Source: Plecoglossus altivelis (lineage: Eukaryota > Chordata > Actinopteri > Osmeriformes > Plecoglossidae). Taken from it: a DNA stretch of 64,000 bases. How positions within the stretch are numbered: position 1 is the stretch's first letter; every line of letters begins with the position of its first letter. Positions 1-12,765 of this stretch are shown one piece after another. The DNA lies in NCBI GenBank assembly GCA_036571765.1, contig BROE01000016.1:13399021-13463020 (forward strand), given 5' to 3'. A program made the translations under genes and the position numbers. The notes beneath the pieces are model-generated. The model saw only the letters and a list, made by a program, of their open reading frames with translations, did not search any database and had not been told where the DNA came from.

Positions 1-594
1 TGTAGTATCTAAACAAAGCCCATGCATGTTTAAGAGCTCTTGTCCTCTCCCATGCTTCTGCTGGGAGAGTTCCAGCCTCTAACACTGCTTTAATCATGTC
101 ACTTTAAATGGAGCTCTTTTTCAAAGCCCCCTAAGTGCTGTTTGTAGTAGGACGAATGAGAGAGGAGGAGAAAGAGAGACAGAGTAGGAACGTTTACCAA
201 GAAAGGCTCAAGAACCACGGAAAGTGGAAATGGAAGGCGGTGACGTTTGAAATAAAACAGGAAAAATGCTCGTTCACCCTTGTGTTGAACACGCACACAC
301 ATGCGCGCTCACACGTGTGTGTATGCATCATTGAATCCAATCCTTATCTTCCCTTTCTTCGTCAAACCCAAACAAGCCCGTTCCCCCTTCATGTGTTCCA
401 GTTGTCAGGTACCAGCCTTCTAGGACAGCCAGCAGGCTACTGATATCCAGCCAAGTGATGTATGGGAGATGAGCGTTTGTTTAGCTAAAAGACGCTCTTT
501 AAAAGGTCTCCCTGCTCCAGAGCATAGCTGACATTTACACTACAGTCTCTGTTGTTGTTTAGTTTTGATCTGAGCCTTATACAGGGAAAGAGGT

Positions 595-631
595 ATGTAT
601 GTGTTTGTGTATGTGAGTGTATGGGTGTGTA

Positions 632-668
<37 letters not shown>

Positions 669-711
669 GAGTGCGTGTGTGTGTGTGTGTGTATGTGAGT
701 GTATGTGTGTG
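595..711. repeat. (TG)n(TA)n(TG)n composite microsatellite
   Basis: Alternating purine-pyrimidine sequence with a (TA)n core near 655-668 flanked by TG arrays. It makes Cys/Val-rich and His/Thr-rich open frames on both strands that are not genes. Confidence 0.95.
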
Positions 712-1355
712 TTATTTCTCCTCCGTACTCTCCCTGTTTTCCTGTCTTGTTTCCTCTTGTGGTTCTGTTCATCCAGTCCAGTGTGCCCATCTAGCCCTGC
801 CCTGTCTCCCCCAGGCCCCCTCAGACAGGCCCCCCTGTTCAGCACGACAGAGAAAGTATGGTCGTCTGCTAGCATGTCAGTCTCCTGCACCAGGAGCTCT
901 GTCTCCTCCACACACACACAGCAGAGCAGTCCCAGCCATGTGGAGCTCAGTGGTCTTTATGCTATCACGCTACAAGCTGCAGCCTTAATCAACGAATCAT
1001 GCAACCCACACACACGTGCCCCCCCCCCCCCACACACACACACACACACACATTCAGAATCGGGTTTGGTCTGATATAACCTCTAACCGCTGAATGTCCT
1101 CATAGTTGATTAGCCTGGATTATCAGGTTGTGTGTGTGTGTGTGTGTGCATGTTTGTTTGTATGCGTGAGAAAACATGAAAGCCATAATCCTCTCAGCAA
1201 AGAGCAGGAAGACAGCGCTTTCTAAAGACGTTGTCATGCCAAATCCCTCCCAATCAATACGGGCCAGGCTTAGTGTAGCTGCTACTGTACGCTGGACTAT
1301 TCTGGGATGTTTCAACCAGATCTCATTTGCATTCTCCATAGAGGGGCATCAAGTT

Positions 1356-1590
1356 CTCTCTCATTCTGTCTACGTCTCTCACTCTCACTCTGTCTTTGTC
1401 TCTGTCTCTGTCTCACTCTCATTCTGTCTGTCTCTCTCTCCCTCTGTCTTTGCCTCACTCTCTCTCTCTCTGTCTCTCTGTCTCTCTCCGAGTTTCCATG
1501 CTCACTCCTCTCCTCTCTCCACACATTTGTGCTCCTATCTCCTCTCTTTCTCTCCTCTCCCCTCCCTTCCTCTCCGTCCCAAGCCTGCTC
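1356..1590. repeat. CT-rich polypyrimidine tract
   Basis: TCTCTGTCTC-type degenerate repeats, nearly free of purines on the plus strand. Serine/leucine-rich frames over it are artefacts. Confidence 0.9.
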
Positions 1591-1998
1591 CCCGGGTGTT
1601 TGGGAGCGTCAGGTCTTTCCTTGTTGTCCTAACAGGCCCATCTGCTGTAGGAGCTGCGTAGTCAGCACTTTGCCCCCCAGATCCCTCCATCACAGCAGCT
1701 ATTGTCCAGGGAGCAGCCACGCCGCATGAAAAGAAACCCAATTCCATCTGTAGAGATAGAGATCAATACATAGATGGTGATTGCTCCCCCCTCTCTCTCT
1801 CTCTCTCCTCTCTCTCTGTCCTCTCTTTCTTACTCTTTCTCTCACTTTCTTCCCCTCTCTCTCTCCCTCCTTCTCTATATCAGGCTTGTAATAGGATTTC
1901 ATGTCAGGGTGCTCTCTCTCTCTCCACTTGCTTTACATGCAGATTATAATTGATTTGTGCTCGTCTATGTGGCTCAGCTGCATTAGGCAGTGGTTAGG

Positions 1999-2140
1999 TG
2001 TGGTGTGTGTGTGTGTGTAGATGTATGTACGTGTCTGTGTGTGTATGTGTGTGTGTGTAGATGTATGTACGTGTCTGTGTGTGTGTGTGTGTGTGTAGAT
2101 GTATGTACGTGTCTGTGTGTGCGTGTGTGTGTGTGTGTGA
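1999..2140. repeat. Compound TG minisatellite with GATGTATGTACGTGTC core
   Basis: Three copies of a unit of roughly 40 bp containing TAGATGTATGTACGTGTCTG separated by TG runs of different length. Confidence 0.9.
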
Positions 2141-2253
2141 CGAAGGTAAACATGGCTATATGGAGCAGTAATTGACAAAGTGGACCATGCTCATCCAATC
2201 TGGCCTGCCAACATTTTCTCTCAGTCCTTCTGTTCAATCTGGTCAGTCTTGTA

Positions 2254-2292
<39 letters not shown>

Positions 2293-3441
2293 ACCTGGAG
2301 TTACTGATTGATTTCTGATTGTTTATTTTCTCTAGACTGATTTCTCTCTCTGATTACTTGTTCAATCAGTGTGTTTGGCGGCAGACATTCCCTCCATCGC
2401 TCCCATCTATCACTGTCACTCTGGGCTCGTCTATCGGGCCTTCCACTCCCTAATGGTCACATTAGTTTGGCCTGGCTGGACATTTGTCAGTCCGGGAGGT
2501 TGACAGGTCAGTTCCTGGGGAGGTCATGCTCACCTCAGTTAGAAGCGGTAGGTTGTAGGGTCTATTCCTGCCTGGGCTGGGTTAACAAGTTTGGTTCTGA
2601 ATCTCATTTAATTGCATTAGTATGTATTTAGTATTCCTCTGCTTCCCTGCCCTCCTCCTCCTAGGTGGGGCTGGGCCGTCTGGGTTGATAAATGAATGGG
2701 TTCTGGCCTTGACCCAGATGCCAGTAGAGTTCTCTAGAGTTCCATCGGAACAACTCACTGGAACAGAACTCACCGGAACAGAACCGAGTATGAGTGAAGT
2801 GCTCATCTCAGCACGAAAGCAAAGTCCTGCTGCTTATCCCAAACACACATCCATTAGCTGTCTCACAAACACAGCTATTTGCTTTCCTCATCACTGTTCT
2901 CTCTGACTTTCTCTGTTCTCTCTCTGCCGCTCTCCTTTTCTGTGGCTCTGCCTGGCTCTCTTTCTGTCTCCTGCTGCCTGTCTCTTTCTTTGCTCTCTCT
3001 CTCCCTCTCTTTTCTCTGTCTCCCTCTGCCTCTCTCTCCCCCTCCTTCCATGGTATTAAACTCTGATCCATTTTTCTATTTGAAGGGATTCAGAGACTCG
3101 AGACTAAATCAGATTCTACATTCAAAGGATTTTTTCTCTGTAGAATAAAACAAAACTAATAAAAAGCTAGGAGACTGAAGGAAGGAGTTAAAGAGGTAAG
3201 ATAACGCAATGTTTGTCTCTCCATCTACTTTGCCGTTATTTTCCGAGCCCTTAGCTCTCTCGGGGAGCCAGGGATGAGGCTAGTGAGGAGATTATACTGT
3301 GGAGTTCATCCCATTATGCTGACGAGGACCCTGGCATCTCTGAGCTGGGCTGGAGGTTGGGTTTGGTGTGGATGGTGGTGATGGACACCATGAAGCCCGC
3401 TTGATGATTTAATAAATCGTGTCAGGATTAAGAAATCCTGT

Positions 3442-3442
<1 letters not shown>

Positions 3443-3500
<58 letters not shown>
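3443..3500. repeat. (CA)29 microsatellite
   Basis: An uninterrupted CA array of about 58 bp; a good candidate polymorphic marker. Confidence 0.97.
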
Positions 3501-3503
<3 letters not shown>

Positions 3504-4199
3504 ACAGGCTTGGACACACTCAGCCAGTCATTTGGAGGGCTAATGGTCCGAGATGTGTGCTGATTTCGATAACACTCCTCCCCCCCAAACATGGGCTTGT
3601 TCTATTTTGGCCTGCCATGCCGTCGCTAGGTGCTGAGAGGATGGTTGGGAGGATTTTTGCGGGTTGCCAGATTGCTGGCTGTGCACCCTCTGATGCCAGA
3701 ACCCTTTCAATGAAGTTCTGTGACATCCGATTTGGCCCTCCCAGTGTTCCAGCTTGCCAGTGCTCTTTGATGAAAAGGCAGTATTTGACTTCCAGCGTGA
3801 CAGAATTGCTTTAGTTGGTCGGCCAACTTCTTTCACGAGACCAGGTAGCCTGCAGTTGTTTGTGAAGATGTGTGGCGACTTCACTGCTCCTCCAGCCCGA
3901 TCAATATTACCAATAACCTCACTTCCTCACCGCTCTCTTTTCTTTGCTTTATCTCGCTCTCTTTCTCTGTTGTTTTGCGTTTCAAGTGCGTGGCTGTACT
4001 AAGTGTAATTGTGTCTGTAGTGCAGTTTGATACGTCCGAATGTTAAACCCTCCATCTTTTTGTCAAAGTACTTGTCAGCATGGGCCCATGATGGCTTATT
4101 TGGGTTATTGAAGGTCAATGGCTGATCTGATAGCATTCACTTAACAGTGACAGACCATCAATGAAACCAGAGCCATGAGATGACAGAAAAACACTGGCA

Positions 4200-4330
4200 G
4201 GCTTCATCCGGGTCGGCCTTTCATTGGTTGATAGGCGCAATCAAAATAGTCATTGGTTGATATCCAGCCCCCTGATTGGTTGATAAGCAGTATCCATGCC
4301 TCCCGTGGGTTGATGGGCCCTATCCAGGCC
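4200..4330. repeat. Imperfect repeat with ATTGGTTGATA cores
   Basis: Three ATTGGTTGATA cores and a degenerate fourth (GTGGGTTGATG), spaced about 30-40 bp, with related flanks (TATCCAGCC, TATCCATGCC, TATCCAGGCC). ATTGG is the inverse CCAAT box, but a role is not shown. Confidence 0.7.
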
Positions 4331-4878
4331 TCCCACTGCAAAAGTAAGGTTGGTCTCTGAGCTGGGCTAGCCGTAATGAGAAAGAGCAGGGTGTTGTGGG
4401 GAACAGAGGCGTTAACCTTGAGTGTGTCCGCGTAGCAGATGGACACACCCAATACCTGGGTCTATTCCAGTAGCTTTATAGATGTGTGTGAGCTTGTGTG
4501 TGTGTGTGTGTGTGTGTGTCACATAGTATGTATGAGATGAGGGGACATTAACACAAAATATTCAACCATTTTCACCCAGGGGAGTCAGCCAATAAGCTTT
4601 CACTACACTGGCCCATGCCAGGGTGACTCCTTTTTCTATTGGCTGCCAGTGGCAGTGTTAGCTCCCGAGAGGTGTCCTTGTAAAAGCTTTCAGGCTCATC
4701 AGGATAATTGGCTTGGAGTCGAGCTGCATGTTTTAAAATGCAACGCTTGAATAGTTGAGTATTTCTCTCTCCCAATGCGGCTCTCATTTTGGAGGGCAGG
4801 AGGGAGTTTGATACTGGCACAACAGCGCATAAATACTGTACCAGAGCCCAAGTCTCTACATGCTACTTCTCTGTACGA

Positions 4879-4881
<3 letters not shown>

Positions 4882-4934
<53 letters not shown>
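4882..4934. repeat. (TG)n microsatellite
   Basis: Uninterrupted TG array of about 53 bp in the first slc8a1 intron. Confidence 0.97.
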
Positions 4935-4936
<2 letters not shown>

Positions 4937-6624
4937 TAGCGCGATAGGAAGAACCATGCGTTTGTTTTACTGCAGCTCTTTCGTTTTTGGAAGGGGTTTT
5001 GGCAGCGAGGGGGGAAAGTGGGGCAACTAGCGTTTATGTAACGTTGTGATTAGGGATTCTCCGAGGCCCCCAACCTTACCCACAACCCCCTGCTCTGAAC
5101 AAGACTTTGTACTTGAGCGAGTGCTGAAGTGTTAGCGCAGCTAAAGAAGCCAACAAGTCCCCCGTTTCCCCCCCCCCCTGCAGAATGGGAGGGGTCGATG
5201 AGTCAGGACTGGAGCTGGAGGAGAGGGAGGTGGGTAGATCTCCCTGTTTGGTGCTGTTCTCCTGGCCCAGGAAGCCCATCCTCATCCCAGCTCCATCAAG
5301 AGCCACAACAGTGAACTGAAACACTTTGAGAGATGAGAAGTCTAGCACACAGGCACACACTCATACGCGCACACACACACACACAATAACGATTCACTTG
5401 GAGTCTGAATAGGGAGTTAGTGTGTGTGTGTGTGCCAATGTTGCTGGACAACGAGGACTTGGCTGACCTCCTGCTGTGTTCCAGCTGTGTCAGCGAGAGT
5501 CTCAGGCTGGAAGGGAGTCCCTGGGATTCTCTCTCCCTCCTGGACACACGTCCTTATAAGGGCATTCTCCTAGGGCCCAGAAGAAGATTCTTGGGAGGGA
5601 GATGAGTGATGGAAAGAGAGAGAAGATGAGAGACCATAAAATGTTCCTGGCCACCTTTGACCAGACGTCCCAAGACTAGTTGTAAACTAGACGGAGACAT
5701 GGGAGTTCACCCCAGATCTAGCCCACCAGGATTCTACTGCTCTGAACTTCATTTGTAAATACTGCAGAACACACACACACACACACACACACTCTTACAC
5801 ACACTCGCCACCACCTTTTCCCTTGGGACGTGTCATGCAGACAGATGAGGAAATGTATTTACTACATACAGATGTTCTAGAGCCCTGGCCGAACCCTCTC
5901 CTCCTCCAGGACACGCTCTGACTTCTCCGAGTCCTCAGTTGGACTGCAGCAGATGGGGAGACAGACAGGCAGACAGACAGATGAACAGGCAGACAGATGA
6001 ACGGGCAGACAGATGGCCAGCCGCAGACAGGCAGGTCACACCGCAGACATGTACAGGCCATCCGTGAGGCTGAGAAATGGAGAACGAGACATGAGGGAGA
6101 AGCGGTCGTCTGTCAGGGATGTGAGGGAGGGAGAGTGATGATGGGCAGGAAAGGCCCCTGGTTTAGTCCTGCTAAATAAGTCAAGGAGTTCTAAAAAGAG
6201 ATAAAAGGAGGGGGGGGGGGGATGTCGAGTGTTCTTGCGTTCATCTTCTACAGCATTACTGTAACAAGCTAGAAATGTATCTGTCAGGCCGTCTGTCTTT
6301 CTCTCGTGGTCCTGTCCAGTCCATCAGCGTTCTCCAGAGAACGCTTTAGTTGCTCCTCTGTCATGAACAAAGTTTTCCCGCTCCTGGTTTTGGTTTTGGT
6401 GGTTCTACTCATAGTGACACGCTCGTAGATGTGGCCTTTTGAAAGGACTAATCGTCCAGAGTCACTGTGGACTTTGCCTGAGTTTGCAGAGCGAGTGGAG
6501 GTTTGTTTGTACGTATTGTTCATCTAGACCGTAATGACTGTGCTTAGCGCTCTGGTTTCTGTTGCTAGTCAATAACCATTACAACCCTTTGTCTTATGAA
6601 ACGGTTTACATGAAAACAAGACAC

Positions 6625-6800
6625 CCACACACACTGACACACGCTAACACACACACTGACACACACAAGGACACACACACTGACACACACACTAACACAC
6701 AGACGGACACACACACTGACACACGCTAACACACGCTAACACACACACTGACACACACACTGACATGCACACCGACACACACGCTGACACACACGCACTG
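6625..6800. repeat. CACACTGACACA-type tandem repeat
   Basis: CA-rich array with regular CTGACA, CTAACA and CGGACA interruptions every 14-16 bp. Confidence 0.9.
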
Positions 6801-7451
6801 CTCTCCCTGGATCTTTGTCTGTCTCTTGAGCAAACACACACGCGCCACATATTGTACACGTACACAAGCGTCTCTCTTTCACACACACACATACACACAC
6901 GCACACACAAGCACAGGCAGTCAGACTTGCTTCTGTTTAGTCCGCCCACCCACAATAAGCACTAATGCAGATGTGTAATGCGTTTGCTGCCCCAAATGCC
7001 ACTTTTATTTAAAAAAACAAGCCACAAAGCTTTTTTTGACAGGTTTGGATTGTTTTGTTATAGTAGGATCATTAAAATACTAGTGATTACACACAAACAC
7101 ACACATACTTACGCAGGCTGTGTATACACACACACACACACAAGGGCAGATAAACAGACAAATCAGGCTAGCCATTTTGTCCTGTCCAGTTGCGGTTGAA
7201 ACACCATTAGGGCTTCAGGAACACATTTTTCCTTGCCTGAAAAAAACGTGTTCCTTCAAAACCTGAATTTTCCGATCCAAATACGTCGCGCCGGATTGGC
7301 TGGCCAGCCGGTCGGCCGGCGGCAGGTCCTGTTGTCTGTTGTTTTTTATGACTTCCTGTGTAATGACAGGGGAAAGTCAACCTACAGCACGCTGCCAATG
7401 CTCACGACGCCATGGCAACAGGCTGAATGGACACTAAACGTACTGCTCGTT

Positions 7452-7722
7452 TCTCCCTCCCTGTTGTCTCTCTCTTTGTGTATCTCTCTTCGTGTCTCTG
7501 TCTTCGTGTCTCTCCCTCTCTTTCTCTATTTCTCTCTCTGTCTCTCTCACTTCATGTCTCCCTCTCTCTCTCTTCATGTCTTTCTCTCTGTCTCTCTCTC
7601 CCTCTCTCTTTTCATGCCCCTCTCTCCCTCTCTCTCTCTCTTTATGTCTTTCTGTTGCTCTCTTTCTTCCTGTATCTCTCTCTCTCCCTCCCTCTCTATC
7701 TGTCTCTCTCTCTGTGTATGTG
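7452..7722. repeat. CT-rich tract with TTCATGTCT interruptions
   Basis: A polypyrimidine tract with periodic CTCTTCATGTCT blocks. It creates Ser/Leu-rich frames in all three forward frames. Confidence 0.9.
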
Positions 7723-8999
7723 ATTAAGGAGCATGCCTGCTCAGTGTTGCAGTTAGCAGTGTGTTGGTTTCCATCATTGGAATCAGCGTCTCTTGACTGT
7801 AGCGCAGTTTGTTAACACAGTTACTGTCTGGTTTAAAAAGTGAAGTGGGAGCACTACAGCTGAGCCTTACTGGCTGGCTGTTTGGCTGGCTGGCTGTTTG
7901 GCTGGCTGGCTGGCTTGGCCCATATGTGACTTCTATAGTGACTGATGGGTGGGTGGGGGATTAGCACCTTGTTAGCTTAGTTTACCATGACTGTGTGGTG
8001 CTTTTAGTCTCTGTTTGCATGTGCTTGGATGTGTGAGGGAGGAGAGAGGAGAGTAAGAATGACTCTAAGGCAGAGTCTATTTGTGTCTTCCCCATTGGGT
8101 CTGTGAGGAGATGTCAGACTGTTCCCTTTCCACCCTGCATGGCTGTGTGTTTGTGTGTGTGTGTGAGAGTGTGTGTGTGTGAGTGTGTGTGTGTGTGTGT
8201 GTGTTGTGTGAGTGTGCGTGTGTGTGTGTGTCCCTCTGACAGGGCATATTCCTCAGACGACAGTGCCAGTGAGGAGTGATGTCATGATATTGACAAGCTG
8301 CTCTTTTTCCAACACATCAGGGCCTTCAGCTGGTGGTGGAGAAAAGGCTTAGCACACACACACACACACCGTTACACACACACAGCTACACACACACACA
8401 CACACACGCACACACTAGCTGGCAGTGGTACTGTAGGACAGGCTTGGTGGTAAATAAATGAAAGAGAATGGCTCTGAGGAGAGGGATGGCTTCCAGCACA
8501 CTTGAGGAGGTGTTTCATGTTTTGGATTTTCAAGCAAAGTCAGATGAAGGTCTGTGTGTGTGTGTGTGTGTGTGGGTGTGTGTGTGTGTGTGGGTGTGTG
8601 TGTGTGTGTGTGTTGTAGGCATGTTCGTTAAAGAAGGATGCCATACCCAGTGTCTAGGGTCACATACTCCCTCCTTCAACACCCCCCCCAAACTCACTCT
8701 CTCTCTCTTTCTGTCTCTCGTTCTCTTTCAATGTCACTCTATAAAAAGCTCACAGTAAGACCCAGCTGTCAACAAAACAGACAAGCCCAGGCAGAACGAC
8801 TTGACTGGGAAAAGCAAGTGCGTACACACACGTCTGCTCACATACACGCGCGCGTACACACACACACCCTTCATGTAAATGATTGCCACGTTCTTGTTTA
8901 GTTCCTCTGAGGTCTGGCTTGTGTCTGTGCTCATCCGCCTGGCCCTCTGTCCTCATATCCTGTCATCGGTCTTCAGACTGGAGGCTAGAGGAGAGGTCT

Positions 9000-9103
9000 G
9001 AAGGCCGGGTCAGAGATTTGGAGGCCGGGTCAGAGATTTGGAGGCCGGGTGTGAGATTTGGAGGCTGGGTGTGAGATTTGGAGGCTGGGTTTAAGATTTT
9101 GAG
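9000..9103. repeat. 20-bp minisatellite, five copies
   Basis: Unit close to GGAGGCCGGGTCAGAGATTT; later copies change to GGCTGGGTGTGAGATTT. It is directly followed by a different 57-bp duplication. Confidence 0.93.
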
Positions 9104-9217
9104 GCTGTGTTAGCGGTCTAGATGCTAAGGCTGTAGCGTGGAGGATGGGGGTGATGGAGGGCTGTGTTAGCGGTCTAGATGCTAAGGCTGTAGTGTGGAG
9201 GATGGGGGTGATGGAGA
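9104..9217. repeat. 57-bp tandem duplication
   Basis: Two nearly identical copies starting at 9104 and 9161, each opening GCTGTGTTAGCGGTCTAGAT and ending GGGGGTGATGGAG. They differ at one or two positions, so the duplication is recent. Confidence 0.93.
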
Positions 9218-9529
9218 GCTGTGTCGTCAACCTCTCTCTCCTCTAACAGGCTGTCTGACTGGAGCCAGCAGCTCCCGTCATCACAGTGATAAATAGGGGT
9301 TCGCTTTAACCACAGAGACAGTGGCCAAATCTGAGTCCGCTTGCTTTATATGTATGTCAATCAGGAAGAAGAAGAGACAATGTGCTTGTGTGTGTGTGTG
9401 TGTGTGTGTGTGCGCGTACTCCAGGTCAGTGTGATGGATGTTAAAGCTCTCTCATTAGTTATTGATGAGGGCGGAACTGCCTTGCCGTTCCCCTAGAGAT
9501 CCTCTCGCTTTCTAACCCATATTCTAAGT

Positions 9530-9682
9530 GGGCGGTGTGTGTGTGTGAGTACGTGTGTTTGTGTGTGTGCGTGCGTGCGTGTGTGAGTGTGTGTGTGTGT
9601 GAGTACGTTTGTGTGTGTGTGCGTGCGTGTGTGAGTGTGTGTGTGTGTGAGTACGTGTGTGTGTGTGTGTGTGTGTGTGTGT
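9530..9682. repeat. TG-rich compound repeat with GAGTACGT and GCGTGCGT interruptions
   Basis: About 40-50 bp higher-order units (TGTGAGTACGTGTGT then GCGTGCGTG) repeated three times inside a TG array. Confidence 0.92.
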
Positions 9683-10675
9683 AAGTCCACAACACTCCAA
9701 CACCTGACCAGTCGCTGGTGTGGGTGATGAACATGCTGGTGGCAGCGGAGCAGGGAGCATGGTTTATGGATGAGCCTGGCTTTGTCTGGCTCTACTGTAG
9801 CTGTCGCTGCTTTGTAGGGGACATGACTAAGGTTGTTATACTAAACACTGTTTGTTAACATCCCCTCACAACCCAGTAAAGGTGTGTGTAAAGGTGTGTT
9901 TGCTGTAAATGTTGTTGCCTCAGTAACGAGGATGCGGGAGGCAACTCAGGCTTTCGTTCTGTCCTATGTCGGTCAAATGAAAAGTGTGTGTGAAAGATTG
10001 GGTGGTAAAGGAAGGGTACATGTGTCTGGAAGTGTTTTTAACAATTGGTGTCATTTCCTTACGGAGGAGGGTTGACGTTGAAGTATGTGCATGTGTGTGT
10101 GTATGTGCGCGTGTGTGTTTGTGCGTGGTTTCGGTGAGATGTGTGTCTCACCTTGTACATGTGTGAGTCTCACCTTGCTCACATATCAGATTTCATTATC
10201 AGCGCTTCCTTATGTAAGCCCCCTGGCTAACCTAGCCTCTACACTTCTAGATACACGGTCTCTGTACACACACACATGCAGGCAGCACGCACCTCACACC
10301 AATCCCTCCGTACACACATGCGCACACACTTCTGGTACACATTGACACACAGACGCACACTTTGTAAAGACGTACAGTACGGGCGTGTGTGGCGGTGATG
10401 TATTCCTGAGGCTTTCTGGAGCTGGTTGGCCAGGATCTGGAAACAATCTTCACCACGACTGTTGTGGCCACCAAAACACTACGTTGCCACAGAAACCGGC
10501 AGACTTTTTCCTCGCCAAGCGCATGTATTTGTCATTGAACAGAGAGAGAGAGAGGGAGAGAAAGAGGGAGAGAGGGAGGGTGGAGATGACTTGGAGCCCT
10601 TTGCTCTAAACACAGAAGGCAGAATAGATGGACATCATATTTCCATGTAAGGGACCTGGGAGACCCCTCACATCA

Positions 10676-10945
10676 GAGGGGGGGTTAGGAGGAGGGGTGT
10701 TAGAAGAGGGTGTGTTAGGAGGGGGGTTAGGAGGAGGTGTGTTAGGAGGAGGGGTGTTTGGAGAGGGTGTGTTAGGAGGAGGTGTTAGGAGGGGGTGTGT
10801 TAGGAGGAGGGGTGTGTTAGGAGGGGGTGTTAGGAGGAGGGGTGTTAGGAGGAGGTGTGTTAGGAGGGGGTGTTAGGAGGAGGTGTGTTAGGAGGAGGTG
10901 TATTAGGAGGGGGTGTATTAGGAGGGGCGGTGTTAGGAGGAAGCC
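10676..10945. repeat. G-rich minisatellite, GTTAGGAGGAGGGGT unit
   Basis: A 15-17 bp unit of GTTAGGAGGAGGGGT or GTTAGGAGGGGGTGT type, about 17 copies. Runs of GG, GGG and GGGG on one strand make it a potential G-quadruplex former. Gly-rich frames across it are artefacts. Confidence 0.95.
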
Positions 10946-11509
10946 ATGACATATCTCTGACTTCCCAGTTTAGCTGTTCTGATGTGTGTCTGTGTGTGGG
11001 GGGGGAGTGTGCGGACAGTCCAGAATGCATGATTCCATACCTCTTGCATGCCTACAGTCCTCAGATGATCCATTTAATCTCCCGCTCTCCCCTGGATGAA
11101 TGGCATGTATTAGGATTAGGCTCAGGTACAGATCTGTAACCTAGGGGAGGGGCCTCTTTACTCTCTAGGTAACATCTTACTTACCCTGCTAGAGCACACT
11201 CCAGCCTCTACTGCAGGATACTACTGGTCAACAGCAGGACCATCTGAAGCTGTTCATTGGTCAACACCAGAACCAACAGGGGCTTTTTATTGGTCAAAGT
11301 CAGGCCTTGCCAAATCCATCCATATTTGTCAACACCAGGAGCAGTTGGAGCCTTGATTGCTTAGCTGCTGCCTGAGGTAGAAATGTGGGGGGCAGCTCCT
11401 GATTTAGCGGCAAACTGGAGTACACATGCATGCTGGGAATGATTCAACTGAGCATGCTCCCTGCATCCACTTCATCAATTTGTGTGCTGACTTTCACCAC
11501 AGGCATGGC

Positions 11510-11710
11510 TAAAAGGAGGAAGGCAAAGAGGTAGGAAGGCAGAGAGAAAAAGAGAGGGAGGGAGGCAGAGAGGGAGGGTGGAAGAGAGGGAGACAGAAGG
11601 AGAGAGGCAGAGAGGGAGAGAGAGAGGGAGGCAGAGCGCAAGAGAGAGAGCAAGAGAGACAAACAGGGAGGGAGTTAGAAATGTGTTGTGGACAAGAGGG
11701 AGGAGAGGGT
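11510..11710. repeat. GA-rich polypurine tract
   Basis: GAGAGGGAGGCAGAGAGGGA-type degenerate repeat. Mirror-symmetric purine runs of this kind can form triplex DNA. Confidence 0.85.
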
Positions 11711-12189
11711 GAAGATGATGCAATTTAAATGGCTTGTCCTTTAGCACTTCTTCAATTTCACAACATAAACATATTCACGCAGGACAAACATGTACACACA
11801 CACACACACAGACTAACCCAAATTCTCACAAACACTGCCCAAGGCAGGGGTGGGCACACACACACATACATGCTCAGTGGAACACCCCATGCATAACAAG
11901 CAGGAGTTTACATATGGGTAGATGATTCGGATGTAAAGTAGGTTTGTTTAACGCTAAGGGGTTGGGACTAACACAAAGCTATTTTCTACCAGTAAACAAG
12001 TAGAGGACCCTTACTGCAGCCCTGCTGCTGGGCAGGGGAAGAGAGGGGGAGAGAGGGGGAGAGGGGGGAAGAGAGGGGGGAGGAAGTAGGGGGAGAGGAA
12101 GAGCATAAAGAGATGGGTGTTGTGGACCAAGAGAAGTCAGAGTACTTTTTGATGTGTTGTGTAGAGTTAGATCACAACGCTGCTGGAAT

Positions 12190-12765
12190 GTGCTGTGTGT
12201 TTAGAACCTGGTCTAGAGATGCTGGGATGTGCTGTGTGTTGAGAACCTGGACTAGAGATGCTGGGATGTGCTGTGTGGATGCACTTGAGCATAACTGGAT
12301 AGAATGCTTGGATGTCTGTGTGTTTGAGAACTGGACTAGAAATGCTGGGATGTGCTGTGTGTTGAGAACCTGGACTAGAAATGCTGGGATGTGCTGTGTG
12401 TTGAGAACTGACTAGAGATGCTGGGATGTACTGTGTGTTGAGAACCTGGACTAGAGATGCTGGGATGTACTGTGTGTTGAGAACCTGGACTAGAGATGCT
12501 GGATGTACTGTGTGTTGAGAACTGGACTAGAGATGCTGGGATGTACTGTGTGTTGAGAACCTGGACTAGAGATGCTGGGATGTACTGTGTGTTGAGAACC
12601 TGGACTAGAGATGCTGGGATGTACTGTGTGTTGAGAACCTGGACTAGAGATGCTGGGATGTACTGTGTGTTGAGAACCTGGACTAGAGATGCTGGGATGT
12701 ACTGTGTGTTGAGAACCTGGACTAGAGATGCTGGGATGTGCTGTGTGTTGAGAACCTGGGCCTGA
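12190..12765. repeat. 39-bp minisatellite, about 14-15 copies
   Basis: Unit starts GAGAACCTGGACTAGAGATG and ends CTGGGATGTACTGTGTGTT. Early copies (12190-12420) are degenerate with GTGCTGT instead of GTACTGT, and with one- or two-base deletions; later copies are nearly identical. As 39 is divisible by three, uninterrupted 13-residue periodic frames arise on both strands. I judge them non-coding. Confidence 0.96.
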
